A DNA stretch of 64,000 nucleotides from Gammaproteobacteria bacterium (GTDB lineage: Bacteria > Pseudomonadota > Gammaproteobacteria > Arenicellales > Poriferihabitantaceae). The number at the start of each line of letters is the position of its first letter. Position 1 is the stretch's first letter. This document shows, one piece after another, positions 53,399-63,323 of the stretch. Position numbers and translations under genes: made by a program. Below the pieces are notes generated by a model, which saw nothing but the letters and a program-made list of their open reading frames with translations, was not told the DNA's origin and ran no database searches. Location of the stretch: the NCBI GenBank assembly GCA_030432755.1, contig JAUILZ010000008.1:78140-142139 (forward strand), given 5' to 3'.

Positions 53399-54219
53399 AC
53401 AGCCGTCGGAACGCAGTATCCGGGCACGTACCCCGAAAACGATTCGGTCAGCATTTCCTGCACGACCAGAGGGTTCTGGATCGAATCGCCGCGGTGGCGG
53501 TGGCGGGATCGCCACCCAACCTGCTGGAGATCGGTCCCGGGCTCGGCGCATTGACCGCTGAACTGCTGGCACGTGTACCCCACCTGGTCGCGGTGGAGCT
53601 GGATCGCGATCTCTCCGCCGGACTCGCAAACAGGTATCCGGAGGGTCAGCTCAAGCTGTACCAGATGGATATCCTGCGCTGCGAACTCGATACACTGGAG
53701 AGACCAGATCCGGGAAAGCCCTTCCGCGTGGTGGGCAACCTGCCTTACAACATTTCGACCCCGCTGATCTTCCATCTGCTGGACCAGTTGCAACTCATCG
53801 AGAGCATGGTATTCATGGTGCAGAAGGAAGTCGCCCTGCGACTTACCGCGACGCCGGGAAGCAAGGCCTACGGCCGCTTGACAGTCATGGCCGCTCTGGA
53901 TCTCGACAGTACCATCCTGTTCGACGTTCCGCCGGAGGCATTTGATCCGCCGCCCAGGGTGGAATCAAGCGTGATCCAGCTGCTCCCCCGACGTGTTGAG
54001 GACAGGGAATCAGATGGATCAGGGGTTCCCCGGAATCTCGTGGCGAGACTGGTCACTGCCGCTTTCGCCCAGAGGCGCAAGACATTACGTAACACGCTTT
54101 CTGGAATGGTTACGGCTGCGCAGTTCGATTCCGTTGGAATCGACCCGTCGCTGCGTGCCGAGGCGCTAAGCCCGAAGGACTACCTGCGGTTGTCCTCGGT
54201 CCTGGACTCAACGACGTAA
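53395..54219 (+). CDS. rsmA: RsmA (KsgA), 16S rRNA dimethyladenosine transferase
   Basis: RsmA dimethylates A1518 and A1519 in 16S rRNA. The 274-residue product starts with GTG 53395. It has PRKRFGQHFLHD, SAM motif I LLEIGPGLGALT (about 43-54), the acidic AVELDRDL, and the catalytic NLPYNIST motif (about 115-122). The helical C-terminal domain includes AFAQRRKTLRNTLSG. It ends 103 bases before the convergent plsC. Usual partners apaG and apaH are absent. Confidence 0.96.
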   Translation: MNSRRNAVSGHVPRKRFGQHFLHDQRVLDRIAAVAVAGSPPNLLEIGPGLGALTAELLARVPHLVAVELDRDLSAGLANRYPEGQLKLYQMDILRCELDTLERPDPGKPFRVVGNLPYNISTPLIFHLLDQLQLIESMVFMVQKEVALRLTATPGSKAYGRLTVMAALDLDSTILFDVPPEAFDPPPRVESSVIQLLPRRVEDRESDGSGVPRNLVARLVTAAFAQRRKTLRNTLSGMVTAAQFDSVGIDPSLRAEALSPKDYLRLSSVLDSTT

Positions 54220-54242
54220 CGTCAGTTTGTAATAGTGCTGCA

Positions 54243-54266
54243 GGCATCGGCAGGCGACGCGATGCC
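54243..54266. terminator. Possible bidirectional hairpin between rsmA and plsC
   Basis: GGCATCG (54243-54249) and CGATGCC (54260-54266) form a 7-base-pair stem with a 10-base loop, 23 bases after the rsmA stop. No T-run follows. A separate perfect 12-base palindrome lies at 54309-54320, just before the plsC stop. Confidence 0.3.
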
Positions 54267-54322
54267 GTGAAGCTGGCAACGACTGAAAATCATTGGTGGA
54301 ATTGGAAAGACAAGCTTGTCCA

Positions 54323-55039
54323 CTACCTGTTGACACGTGGCAATCCCGCCAACGTGTCCTTGATCCACCCCTCCACCGCATCATTGATCTCCCGCACCTT
54401 GTTTCCCTCCGGCTGGATCGGCGGCCCGATCACGATGTCGATGGTGCCGGGATACTTGAGGAAACCGTTACGGGGCCAGAAGTTGCCAGCGTTGTGGGCC
54501 ACCGGGACGATGGGGGCGCCGGATTTGCTGGCGATCATGGCGCCGCCAGCCTGGAACTTGCCCGGGGCGTCCGGTGGCATGCGGGTGCCTTCCGGGTAGA
54601 TCACGAGCCAGCGCCCTGCCGCGAGGCGTTCCTTGCCCTGCTCGATGAGCTGGTCCAGGGCGCGCACTTTCTGAGATCGGTCGATGGCGATGGGGCGTTG
54701 AGCCGCAAGCCCCCAGCCAAAGAACGGTATCCACAGCAATTGTCGCTTGAGCACGAAGGACAGCGGCGGGAAGATCAGCTGGAAGCACAGGGTCTCCCAC
54801 GCTGACTGGTGATTGGAGAGGATGATTGACGGTTCGTCGGGGATGTTTTCCCTGCCCTGAAGGCGGAAGTCGAGGCCGCAGATGATCCTCAGTGTCCATA
54901 TATTGAATCGCGCCCAGCTGCTGATCACCCGGTCGCGTATCCTGTCCGGGAAAGGCAGGACTAGTATCACCGCGATGTCGACCACGATCGCGCTCAGGAT
55001 CTGCCCCAGCAGGTAGATCAATGAACGCAGGGCGATCAT
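54323..55039 (-). CDS. plsC: 1-acyl-sn-glycerol-3-phosphate acyltransferase
   Basis: PlsC makes phosphatidic acid at the inner membrane. The 238-residue product has an N-terminal hydrophobic anchor (about 5-28), the acyltransferase box ILSNHQSAWETL (NHxxxxE form here; the usual form is NHxxxxD), and YPEGTRMPPD with the EGTR glycerol-phosphate motif. It also has PIVPVAHNAG. It overlaps gmhB by four bases and is last in the comEC-to-plsC minus-strand run. gmhB-plsC is a common pairing in gammaproteobacteria. Confidence 0.93.
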   Translation of the reverse strand: MIALRSLIYLLGQILSAIVVDIAVILVLPFPDRIRDRVISSWARFNIWTLRIICGLDFRLQGRENIPDEPSIILSNHQSAWETLCFQLIFPPLSFVLKRQLLWIPFFGWGLAAQRPIAIDRSQKVRALDQLIEQGKERLAAGRWLVIYPEGTRMPPDAPGKFQAGGAMIASKSGAPIVPVAHNAGNFWPRNGFLKYPGTIDIVIGPPIQPEGNKVREINDAVEGWIKDTLAGLPRVNR

Positions 55040-55614
55040 GAGTCGATCTGGCCTCCAACCTTGAGGGATTCGACGTAGCTCGAGAGGTCATCATGAATCG
55101 CAATCCGCCCGAGCGAGGGCTCTTCCCCGGCAGCAAGACGCTGTTCGGTATCCTCGCCCTTGCCGGTACGGACCAGCACCGGGTTGGCGCCCACCGCGCT
55201 CGCGGCCTGCAGGTCGCGCAGCGAGTCACCCACGGAATCCACACCGTCGAGATCGCATTTCAGGCGTTGCTTTAGCTCCTGGTAAAGTCCCGGCAGCGGC
55301 TTGCGGCATTCGCAACCACCATCGGGGCCGTGGGGACAGAAGAAGATCGCGTCGATTTCACCCCCCAGCGCATGGAGCTGGTCCAGCATCTTCTGGTGAA
55401 TCCTGTTCAGGGTATTGAAGGTAAGCAGGCCGCGCGCGATGCCGGACTGGTTGGTGATCACCACCACGCGATACTCCGCCCGCGAGAGCCGGGCGATAGC
55501 CTCGAGGCTGCCTGGGAGCGCCTCCCATTCCTCGGGCGACTTTATGAATTCATCCGAGTCCCGGTTGATCACCCCGTCGCGATCAAGAATTACGAGTTTG
55601 CCGACGTTTGCCAT
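55036..55614 (-). CDS. gmhB: D-glycero-beta-D-manno-heptose-1,7-bisphosphate 7-phosphatase
   Basis: GmhB removes the 7-phosphate on the route to ADP-heptose for the lipopolysaccharide core. The 192-residue HAD enzyme starts at ATG 55614, with the nucleophile motif ILDRDGVIN (DxD at about 10-12), the second motif VVITNQSGIARG, and the zinc-binding CPHGPDGGCECRKP that is characteristic of GmhB. It lies 17 bases after the MazG-like gene and overlaps plsC. Length fits the family. Confidence 0.94.
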   Translation of the reverse strand: MANVGKLVILDRDGVINRDSDEFIKSPEEWEALPGSLEAIARLSRAEYRVVVITNQSGIARGLLTFNTLNRIHQKMLDQLHALGGEIDAIFFCPHGPDGGCECRKPLPGLYQELKQRLKCDLDGVDSVGDSLRDLQAASAVGANPVLVRTGKGEDTEQRLAAGEEPSLGRIAIHDDLSSYVESLKVGGQIDS

Positions 55615-55631
55615 GTTATCCGCGCTCGCGC

Positions 55632-55982
55632 TCAGCCATCCTCCCGGTAGGCAGTCACCCGCACCCGGCCATCCACGATGCGTTCGCCGCGGCGGCCGAT
55701 CTTCTCCATCTTGTCCCAGAACGCTGCTTCCATGTCGAAGTCCGCGGCGATGGCATTGCCCATCAGCAGGATCAACAGGTCGGCGCATTCCTCCGCCAGC
55801 GCCTCCCGGGGTTTGCCCTTGGTGACGCAGTCGGCGATTTCGCCGAGTTCCTCGGTCATGAGCGCGAGGCGGTAGATCATGTCCTCGCCGCCACGCTCGC
55901 GGAACTGGTGCTTGTCGTGGAACGCCTGCACCGCCTCCAGCATTCGGGTAAACGAACCGTCGCCCGCCGGAGCGTCGTTCAT
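55632..55982 (-). CDS. MazG-like nucleotide pyrophosphohydrolase
   Basis: The 116-residue all-alpha NTP pyrophosphohydrolase shows the metal-binding helices LMTEELGEIADCV (ExxE type, about 42-54) and EECADLLILLMG (ExxD, about 64-75). Such enzymes hydrolyse non-canonical or excess NTPs to NMP and PPi. At this length it is a single-domain MazG/RS21-C6-like protein, not the two-domain MazG. It overlaps glyS by four bases, so it belongs to the same transcript. Substrate not predictable. Confidence 0.82.
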   Translation of the reverse strand: MNDAPAGDGSFTRMLEAVQAFHDKHQFRERGGEDMIYRLALMTEELGEIADCVTKGKPREALAEECADLLILLMGNAIAADFDMEAAFWDKMEKIGRRGERIVDGRVRVTAYREDG

Positions 55983-58108
55983 TCGACCCGTACCAGGGAA
56001 ATGTCTGCCACCGCGAGGAACAGCCGGCGGATGTGTCCCAGCAGAGCGAGTCGGTTGGCGCGGATCGCGGGATCCTCGTCCATGACCATGACCTTATCAA
56101 AGAAGGAATCCACCGGTTTCTTCAAACGCGACAACTCCGCAAGACCACGGGCATAACGGCCGGCGTCGAGATGCTTGCCTGCATTCTCGTCCGCCTTCAT
56201 GACTTTCTTGTACAGGGTGCGCTCCGCCTTTTCCCGAAGCAGTGACTCGTCCACCGTTGCATCTTCTGGCGACTTCTGCCCGGAAAGTATGTTCGCGATA
56301 CGCTTGTTGGCGGCGGCAAGGGAACGGGCGCTGTCGGCGTCGTCGCGAAAGAACGTGCGCAACGCCGAGATCCGCTGGTGAAAGTCCAGCGGTCGACCGG
56401 GATCCACCGCGGCCACCGCGGCGATCTCCAGGGCATCGAAGTCGAGGGCCTGGTAGTAAGCGCGCAAGCGGTCGGTGACGAAGCCGTACACCTGGGTGGC
56501 AGTGTCGTCCCCCGTGTTCAGGCCGTCACGACCGGAAAACTGGTCCAGAGCCAGCCGCAGCAATTGCCGCAGGTCGAGATCGATGCCGTCCTCGATCAGG
56601 ATGCGCAGCACCCCGAGCGCGGCGCGGCGCAGCGCATATGGATCGCGATCGCCGCCGGGAATCTCACCGCAGGCGAACAGGCCCGCGAGGGAATCCAGGC
56701 GATCGGCGAGCGCGAGGCAGCGTCCCGCTGGTGTCGCCGGCAGGGTATCACCGGCGAAACGCGGCTGGTAATGCTCGCGTATAGCGCTGCTCACCGCCCG
56801 GTTCTCGCCGCCGTTCGCGGCGTAGTAGGCGCCGATGATTCCCTGCAGTTCCGGGAACTCACCTACCATGTCGGTGACCAGGTCGGCCTTCGCGAGCACA
56901 CAGGCGCGTTCGACGTCGCCCTCGTCGGCGCCGACCTGCGCGGCGATGGAACCGGCCAATGCACGCATCCGTTCCACCTTGTCGCCGATGGATCCCAGGC
57001 GCTCGTGGAACAGGACGCGGTCGAGATCCGGCCGCCTGTCCGCGAGTGGCACCTTCTGGTCGGACTGCCAGAAGAATTCGGCGTCCGCGAGCCGCGCCCG
57101 CAGCACGCGTTCATTGCCGGTGCGCACGCGCTTGGGCGAACTGCTGCGAATGTTGCTGATCGTGATGAACGCGGGCAACAGACGATCCTTGTCGTCCACC
57201 ATGTGGAAATACTTCTGGTGATCGCTCATGGAGGAAACCAGAACCTCCGGCGGCACCTTGAGAAACCGGCGGTCGAACTCGCCGTGGAGCGCCTGCGGCC
57301 ATTCCACCAGGCCGGTCACTTCGTCGAGCAGCGCTGGTTCGATTACCGCCTTGCCGCCACTGCGCTTCGCGAGGCGCGTCGCCTGGCGCTCGATGAGCTT
57401 GCGCCGCTCACAATAATCGGCAACGACGAATCCGTCCTTTTTCAGCGTGTCGAGGTACCGGTCGGCGGACAGCACGCGAATCCGGCCCCGGGAATGAAAT
57501 CGATGGCCCTGGGTCCAGGGCTCCGCGCGCAGGCCGAGGGCGGACACCTTCAGCGCCTCGCTACCATACATCGCGAGCAACCAGTGAACCGGTCGCACGA
57601 ATTCCTGCTCGCGATCGCCCCAGCGCATGCGCCGGGCAATGGGCAACTGGCGTATGGCGCTCTCCAGCGCCTGTTCCACCAGGGCCTGGATGCGCTCCCC
57701 GCTGACCTTGCGGCGAAACACCAGCCATTCTCCCTGGTCGGTGGCCATGCGTTCGAGTTTCTCTACTGCGATGCCGCAGGAGCCAGCGAAGCCGAGCGCG
57801 GCCTTCGTCGGCGCGCCGGATTCATCGTATGCCGCGCGCACGGAAGGACCGCGTCGCTCTTCCACGCGATCAGGCTGCCGCGGCCGCACCTGTCCCACCC
57901 AGACTGCGAGCCGGCGCGGGCTGGCGAACCAGCGCCAGGAGTCACGCCCGTTCTCGGCCACCCCTGCAGCGTGCAGAGATTCAAATACCGCTCGCCCGAA
58001 GGACTCGCCCAGCGCCTTCAGCGACCTGGGCGGCAGTTCCTCGGTGCCGAGTTCAAGGAGCAGGTTGCGCCGCCGGCCCGCGCCGGGACTGCGCTTGCGG
58101 GTCACCAT
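55979..58108 (-). CDS. glyS: Glycine-tRNA ligase beta subunit
   Basis: GlyS is the tRNA-recognition subunit of the tetrameric bacterial glycyl-tRNA synthetase. The start at ATG 58108 gives 709 residues with the conserved early LLLELGTEELPPRSLKALG. The reading frame upstream to 58354 lies inside glyQ. The C-terminal part has the HD-like domain and anticodon-binding domain. The size, the EWPQALHGEFDRRFL segment and coupling to glyQ (shared base 58108) leave little doubt. It overlaps the MazG-like gene by four bases. Confidence 0.96.
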   Translation of the reverse strand: MVTRKRSPGAGRRRNLLLELGTEELPPRSLKALGESFGRAVFESLHAAGVAENGRDSWRWFASPRRLAVWVGQVRPRQPDRVEERRGPSVRAAYDESGAPTKAALGFAGSCGIAVEKLERMATDQGEWLVFRRKVSGERIQALVEQALESAIRQLPIARRMRWGDREQEFVRPVHWLLAMYGSEALKVSALGLRAEPWTQGHRFHSRGRIRVLSADRYLDTLKKDGFVVADYCERRKLIERQATRLAKRSGGKAVIEPALLDEVTGLVEWPQALHGEFDRRFLKVPPEVLVSSMSDHQKYFHMVDDKDRLLPAFITISNIRSSSPKRVRTGNERVLRARLADAEFFWQSDQKVPLADRRPDLDRVLFHERLGSIGDKVERMRALAGSIAAQVGADEGDVERACVLAKADLVTDMVGEFPELQGIIGAYYAANGGENRAVSSAIREHYQPRFAGDTLPATPAGRCLALADRLDSLAGLFACGEIPGGDRDPYALRRAALGVLRILIEDGIDLDLRQLLRLALDQFSGRDGLNTGDDTATQVYGFVTDRLRAYYQALDFDALEIAAVAAVDPGRPLDFHQRISALRTFFRDDADSARSLAAANKRIANILSGQKSPEDATVDESLLREKAERTLYKKVMKADENAGKHLDAGRYARGLAELSRLKKPVDSFFDKVMVMDEDPAIRANRLALLGHIRRLFLAVADISLVRVE

Positions 58109-59022
58109 CAGGCACGCCTCCTGCGGCGGGTCGCCTTTGGCGCCGATTTTCCGCGCGGGAATCCCAGCGCTTCCCTGCTCTCGTAGTACGCATGGGCCAC
58201 GCCGCGCGCCATGCCTCGCACGCGGCCTATGTAGCGCGCCCTCTCGGTGACGCCGATGGCGTGGCGCGCGTCCAGCAGGTTGAAGGCATGGGACCCGGTC
58301 AGCACCTGCTCGTAGGCGGGCAACGGGAGGCGATGCTCGAGCAGGTGGTGGCACATCCGCTCCGCTTCGTCGAACTGGCCGAAGAGGTAGTCCACGTTCG
58401 CATGCTCGAAGTTGTACCGCGACTGCTCGACCTCGTTCTGGTGGTAGATGTCACGATAGGTGTAGCGGCCTGTGGGCCCATCGCTCCAGACCAGGTCGAA
58501 GATACTGTCCACGCCCTGGAGGTACATCGCGATACGTTCGAGTCCGTAGGTGATCTCCCCGGTAACGGGGCGGCAGTCGAGCCCGCCGACCTGCTGGAAG
58601 TAGGTGAACTGGGTCACTTCCATGCCGTTCAGCCAGACCTCCCAGCCGAGACCCCACGCGCCCAGGGTCGGGGACTCCCAGTCGTCCTCGACGAAGCGCA
58701 CGTCATCGCGCAGCAGGTCGAGGCCCAGCTCTCGCAGCGAGCCGAGGTAGAGTTCCTGGAAGTCATCCGGCGAGGGCTTGAGGATGACCTGGTACTGGAA
58801 GTAGTGCTGCAGGCGATTGGGGTTCTCCCCGTATCGCCCGTCGGTAGGGCGCCTGGAAGGCTGCACGTACGCGGCCTGCAACGGCTCCGGTCCGACGGCG
58901 GCCAGAAAGGTCGCGGTATGAAATGTGCCCGCCCCGACCTCCATGTCATAGGGCTGCATGATGACGCAGCCCTGCCTGGCCCAGTAGTTCTGCAGGCTCA
59001 GAATCAGGTCTTGAAAGGTCAA
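58108..59022 (-). CDS. glyQ: Glycine-tRNA ligase alpha subunit
   Basis: GlyQ carries the class II catalytic core. The 304-residue product contains [56 protein letters not shown] with the motif 2 arginine, and [19 protein letters not shown] with motif 3. All are diagnostic. The stop and the glyS start share a base. It sits 67 bases after galE on the same strand. Confidence 0.97.
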   Translation of the reverse strand: MTFQDLILSLQNYWARQGCVIMQPYDMEVGAGTFHTATFLAAVGPEPLQAAYVQPSRRPTDGRYGENPNRLQHYFQYQVILKPSPDDFQELYLGSLRELGLDLLRDDVRFVEDDWESPTLGAWGLGWEVWLNGMEVTQFTYFQQVGGLDCRPVTGEITYGLERIAMYLQGVDSIFDLVWSDGPTGRYTYRDIYHQNEVEQSRYNFEHANVDYLFGQFDEAERMCHHLLEHRLPLPAYEQVLTGSHAFNLLDARHAIGVTERARYIGRVRGMARGVAHAYYESREALGFPRGKSAPKATRRRRRA

Positions 59023-59089
59023 GGAATCGTTGGGGAAAACAGGGTAAAAACCGGTGCCCGCCTCGCTTCCGGGACACGCCTGACCGGTC

Positions 59090-60088
59090 TCAGGACCGGA
59101 GGCCGGATTCTAACAGCTTGCGTTCCCACTGGTAGGCGGTGCGGCAGATCAGTTCCAGGTCGTCATGCCGCGGCTGCCAGCCGAAGAGGTCACGAATGCG
59201 GGCGTTGTCCGCCACCAGCGCGGGTGGATCGCCCGCACGCCGGCCCGCTATGGTCACGGGGAAATCGACGCCGCTGACCGCGCGCACCTGGTCGATGACC
59301 TCGCGCACGCTGTAGCCACGCCCGTAGCCGCAGTTGAGGAATGCGCTGTCACCGCCACCCTCGAGCCAGTCGAGCGCGTCCAGGTGGGCGCGTGCGAGAT
59401 CGTCGACGTGGATGTAGTCGCGCACACAGGTGCCGTCCGGCGTATCGTAGTCGTCCCCGTAGATCGACATCCCGTCGCGCTTGCCGCAGGCCGCCTCGCA
59501 GGCCACCTTGATAAGGTGGGTCGCCTCCGGCGTGGACTGGCCGAGGTCGCCGCCCGTGTGCGCGCCGGCGACGTTGAAGTAGCGCAGCGCAACGTAGCGA
59601 AAGTCATCGTGGGCCGCGGCGAGATCGCGCAGCGTCCACTCCGTCATCAGCTTGGTCGCGCCATATGGATTGATCGGCGCGGGCGGCACGGTTTCATCCA
59701 CCGGGATGGTGTCGGGCATGCCATAGACCGCGGCGCTGGAGGAAAACACCACGTGGGGAACGCCGGCGGCGGCAGCGCGCTCGAGCAGCGTAAGCGAACT
59801 CGCCACGTTGTTGCGGTAGTACTTGAGCGGATCGGCCACGGATTCCGGGACCACGATATGACCGGCGAAATGGATCACTGCCTCGATTCCCTCCTCGCGG
59901 AACAACCGGTCGAGCAGGTCGGCGTCGGCGATGTCCCCCTCGACAAAGCTCGCGCGGGGATCCACCGCCTCGCGGAAACCGGAGTACAGGTTGTCGAGGA
60001 CGCAGACCCTGTGGCCGGCCTCCACCAGGTGTCGGGTGGTATGGGAACCGATGTATCCGGCGCCGCCGGTGACGAGTACCGCGCTCAT
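59090..60088 (-). CDS. galE: UDP-glucose 4-epimerase
   Basis: GalE interconverts UDP-glucose and UDP-galactose (some also the N-acetyl forms) for glycan synthesis. The 332-residue SDR protein has the NAD motif [16 protein letters not shown], the catalytic Ser/Tyr/Lys with SSSAAVYG and [12 protein letters not shown] (YxxxK, about 145-149), and RYFNVAGAH. The length and C-terminal [17 protein letters not shown] are normal. It overlaps comEC by four bases, an unusual but clear coupling. Confidence 0.94.
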   Translation of the reverse strand: MSAVLVTGGAGYIGSHTTRHLVEAGHRVCVLDNLYSGFREAVDPRASFVEGDIADADLLDRLFREEGIEAVIHFAGHIVVPESVADPLKYYRNNVASSLTLLERAAAAGVPHVVFSSSAAVYGMPDTIPVDETVPPAPINPYGATKLMTEWTLRDLAAAHDDFRYVALRYFNVAGAHTGGDLGQSTPEATHLIKVACEAACGKRDGMSIYGDDYDTPDGTCVRDYIHVDDLARAHLDALDWLEGGGDSAFLNCGYGRGYSVREVIDQVRAVSGVDFPVTIAGRRAGDPPALVADNARIRDLFGWQPRHDDLELICRTAYQWERKLLESGLRS

Positions 60089-62583
60089 GGAAACTGGGGG
60101 GTTGGTAACGGGGCTGCGGATTCTAGCATCCGCTCCCCGGAGCGGCTTGTTCGCAGGTTCAACGCGTGGAAATCCTCGATTCCCTGCGCGACCCAGAACC
60201 CGGCAGCGTCCCGCGCCCCGGCGAGTCGCGTCCTGTCATGCCGCAGGCGCACCTCGATGGCTCCTTCGCTCGCGGTGTTGATGAGCGGAATACCGAGACG
60301 GTGGTATCGTTCTGCCACGGCCGGGTGAGGATGTCCGAACCGGTTGCGATAGCCACTGCTGACGAGCGCAACCCGCGGTCGCGTTCGCCGGAGAAACGCG
60401 CGCGACGATGAGGTCTTGCTGCCGTGATGGGGCGCCATCAGCACATCCACCGCTAGTTCGTCACCGTACTGCACCAGCAATCGACGTTCCACCGGCGCCT
60501 CGATATCGCCGGTGAGCAGCACCGATCCGCTTTCCGAGCGCACCAGCAAGACGCAGGAAGAATCGTTCCCGCGATAGGGAGCGTCCGCGGGTGGCCAAAG
60601 CATTGAGAACTGCACCCGGTCCCACTCCCATGCCTGGCCCTGGTAGCAGGATCGGGAGCCGGGCGGGGCGCGCTCGTGGCCGGTGTCGCTGGTGAGGATG
60701 CGTTCAACGGGCAGGCCACTAATAACTGCCCCGGCGCCACCGATATGGTCGTTATCCGCGTGGCTCAGAAGGAGCATATCCAGTCTCCGGACGCCAAGCC
60801 CGCGCAGGTGTGGCAACACCGCGATTTCGCCGAGGTCATATCCGCTGCCCCAGGACGCGCCCGTGTCATATACCAGGACATGTCGATGTGTTCGAATCAC
60901 CACCGACAGTCCCTGCCCGGTGTCCAGCAGATCCAGGTCAAGGTTGCCGGGATCCGGAGGCGCGGGGCGGAAGAGCAGCATGGACACCATCAAAAGCAGA
61001 CCCAGGCCCCGGGACGGCAAAGCCGGGCCGCAGGCGCAGGTCGCCAGGCCAACCAGAGCGAGGGCGATGAACGCGGGTTTTGGCGCCGCCAGGTGCACCG
61101 CCCAGGGGAGAGCAACGAGGTGATCCAGCAGCCACCACGCCAGGTCGAGCAGTATCGCCGAGACGTGCAGCAACCAGGCGGCCGGCGCCAGAATGTCGAG
61201 TGCCCAGCATAGCAGTGCAATCAATGCCATCGGCACCACAAGCATGCCCACCAGCGGCACCGCAACCAGGTTTGCCAGCGGAGCGACCAGGGATACCTGG
61301 TGAAACGCCAGCAGCAGGATCGGCGCCATGCCCGCGAACAGCCAGGCCTGGGCGCGAATCCAGCCGCCGACGACGAGCGTTGCACGGATGCCGGGCGACG
61401 CCGCATCGACCACCTGGCGCGCCACCGCCAGACCCATGATCACGAGCACCCCGACGGCTACGAAGGACAGCCAGAAACTCGATCCGAACGGCGCCAGCGG
61501 ATCCATCGCGAGGACGACGGCCAGGACCACCGCCAGCAATCGCATCGGCGCGGCCGTGCGGCTGAGGAGCACCGCCGACACCGCGACGAGCAGCATCAGC
61601 AGGGCGCGGCGCGTGGGCAGGGTGAAATCCGCCAGGGCGGCATAGACGGTCCCCGCGACCGCGGAGACAAGGGCCGCGGCAAGGGGCGATGGCAAACGCT
61701 GACACAACCAGGCGGATCTGCGCCAGCACCAGCCGCCGAGGAAGGCGGCGAGACCCGCCACGAGTCCGATATGCAGCCCGGATATCGCGACCAGGTGCAC
61801 GGTGCCGGTGTCCCGCAGGAGGGTCCAGTCAGCATCGTCGAGATCGTCCCTGACGCCCACGCTCAGAGCCGCTAGTACCGCGGCATTTCGAGAGGACAGC
61901 TTTTCCGACAGGTAGGCGGCGAACCCCACGCGCAACGACTCCAGGCGCCGTTGCCAGAACGGGAGCGGCCCATCGGCGCCGGTGTTCGGTGAAGCGCCCA
62001 CCACGTAGCCGGTGGCGCCGAAACGGGCCTGGAACAGCCAGGTCTCGTAGAGGAAGGCCGCACCCGGGTTGACGATGCTCCGCGGTCGTTTCAACCGCAC
62101 GACCAGTTGCCAGGGCGTTGCCGTATCCGGCAGTAGCGCGGGATCGTAGGCAGACAGGCGAATCTTTTCCGGCACATGAACCGGCTCCGTACCCAACCAC
62201 CCCTCCTGCACACGAAAGTCGAAACGTCCGCCCCGGTCATGGTGCTGGATGCGCCCTTCGACACTCCCCGTTACCACCAGGTCGCGCTTTTCCAGTGATT
62301 CAGGTAGACGGTCGGCCATCACCGCCGCGCCAACCGCGACCGCCCAGGCAAGGCCCGCGAGCCAGGCCGGAAGGAGCCATGTCCAGGCAGGAGGCAAACG
62401 CAGCCATCGCCAGGCGATGCCGGCGCAAACTGCCAGCGCAATGGAGAGCAGGATGGATGGAGCGACGGGAAGGAAGCGAAGGCAAATGACGCCCGCGGAA
62501 AACATCAGCAATGCAGCAGTCTGCACGCCATCCGTGGACGCCGCGCGTGCACGGCCTTCCGTACCCGTTCCCTGGTATCGCAA
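60085..62583 (-). CDS. comEC: ComEC/Rec2 family DNA uptake channel
   Basis: ComEC carries single-stranded DNA through the inner membrane in natural transformation. The 832-residue product starts with an N-terminal DUF4131 region with hydrophobic helices (about 25-75) and an OB-fold-like stretch. The Competence domain, with about eight transmembrane helices, spans roughly 235-520 (TVHLVAISGLHIGLVAGL near 260). The C-terminal metallo-beta-lactamase domain has LLLSHADNDHIGG and MAPHHGSKTS. comF is also present in this window. It heads a minus-strand run that continues through galE to plsC. Confidence 0.94.
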   Translation of the reverse strand: MRYQGTGTEGRARAASTDGVQTAALLMFSAGVICLRFLPVAPSILLSIALAVCAGIAWRWLRLPPAWTWLLPAWLAGLAWAVAVGAAVMADRLPESLEKRDLVVTGSVEGRIQHHDRGGRFDFRVQEGWLGTEPVHVPEKIRLSAYDPALLPDTATPWQLVVRLKRPRSIVNPGAAFLYETWLFQARFGATGYVVGASPNTGADGPLPFWQRRLESLRVGFAAYLSEKLSSRNAAVLAALSVGVRDDLDDADWTLLRDTGTVHLVAISGLHIGLVAGLAAFLGGWCWRRSAWLCQRLPSPLAAALVSAVAGTVYAALADFTLPTRRALLMLLVAVSAVLLSRTAAPMRLLAVVLAVVLAMDPLAPFGSSFWLSFVAVGVLVIMGLAVARQVVDAASPGIRATLVVGGWIRAQAWLFAGMAPILLLAFHQVSLVAPLANLVAVPLVGMLVVPMALIALLCWALDILAPAAWLLHVSAILLDLAWWLLDHLVALPWAVHLAAPKPAFIALALVGLATCACGPALPSRGLGLLLMVSMLLFRPAPPDPGNLDLDLLDTGQGLSVVIRTHRHVLVYDTGASWGSGYDLGEIAVLPHLRGLGVRRLDMLLLSHADNDHIGGAGAVISGLPVERILTSDTGHERAPPGSRSCYQGQAWEWDRVQFSMLWPPADAPYRGNDSSCVLLVRSESGSVLLTGDIEAPVERRLLVQYGDELAVDVLMAPHHGSKTSSSRAFLRRTRPRVALVSSGYRNRFGHPHPAVAERYHRLGIPLINTASEGAIEVRLRHDRTRLAGARDAAGFWVAQGIEDFHALNLRTSRSGERMLESAAPLPTPQFP

Positions 62584-62682
62584 TTCTTCTCACTCCCTGA
62601 AAGCGGCCATTCCTTTGGCCGTGCGGTGCTCCCGGGAAAATCGTGCTACCTTCGTGGCGGCACGAGCTGGTATCCCGGAACC

Positions 62683-63267
62683 ATGCGTCCATCGTATTTC
62701 AAGCCAAGGAGGTTTATCAAGCGGGTATCCCCGAGTCCCCGACGTATCCGTTCACTCAATCTCCACCGGTATCTCGGCGACCGGATACATGACCAGCGGT
62801 TCTGGATCATCAACCGTCAGAGCATATCCCGCGCCACTGCCATTGGCCTGTTCTGCGCCTATCTGCCGATGCCGCTGGAGATGCTGATCGCCGCGCTGTT
62901 GGCCATCGGATTCCGCGCCAACCTGCCCGTCGCGATCCTGCTGGTGTGGATCTCAAACCCGCTCACCTGGCTGATCCTCTACACCCCGCCCTATCTCCTC
63001 GGACTCGCCATCCTCGGCGAGACAGGTATCTCGCTCCACGGCATCACCGTCGAGATGATGATGGACCAGTTGCTCGCGCTATGGATCGGCTGCCTGATCT
63101 TCGGCACCGCCCTCGGGGCGGCGGGTTACGTGCTATCCAACGTCATCTGGCGGATGCTGGTGGCCAACGAATGGAGCCGGCGGAAAGACTATCGTCGCAG
63201 CCTCGAGGAGGATGACGGACAATCACCCGTTGACGAGAAGGACCGGGCGGACGAAGGCTTGCCCTGA
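62683..63267 (+). CDS. DUF2062 membrane protein
   Basis: The 194-residue product starts at ATG 62683 (an ATG at 62626 would add 19 residues). A basic N-terminus is followed by the DUF2062 domain with 'SRATAIGLFCAYLPMPLEML', a hydrophobic segment, NPLTWLILYTPPYLLG, and a second hairpin, then a charged tail ending near EDDGQSPVDEKD. Function unknown. Genes of this family commonly sit beside comEC, as here (divergent, about 100 bases apart). It is convergent with mscL. Confidence 0.85.
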   Translation: MRPSYFKPRRFIKRVSPSPRRIRSLNLHRYLGDRIHDQRFWIINRQSISRATAIGLFCAYLPMPLEMLIAALLAIGFRANLPVAILLVWISNPLTWLILYTPPYLLGLAILGETGISLHGITVEMMMDQLLALWIGCLIFGTALGAAGYVLSNVIWRMLVANEWSRRKDYRRSLEEDDGQSPVDEKDRADEGLP

Positions 63268-63323
63268 TGCTTCGCCCTGCTGACGACTAGCCATTCGCGG
63301 GAATGGAGTCCGAACAGGCTTCA

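Noticed and set aside
56378..58186. A 602-codon plus-strand open frame opposite glyS
   Set aside because: Antisense shadow of a conserved tRNA synthetase subunit; codon bias belongs to the minus-strand gene.
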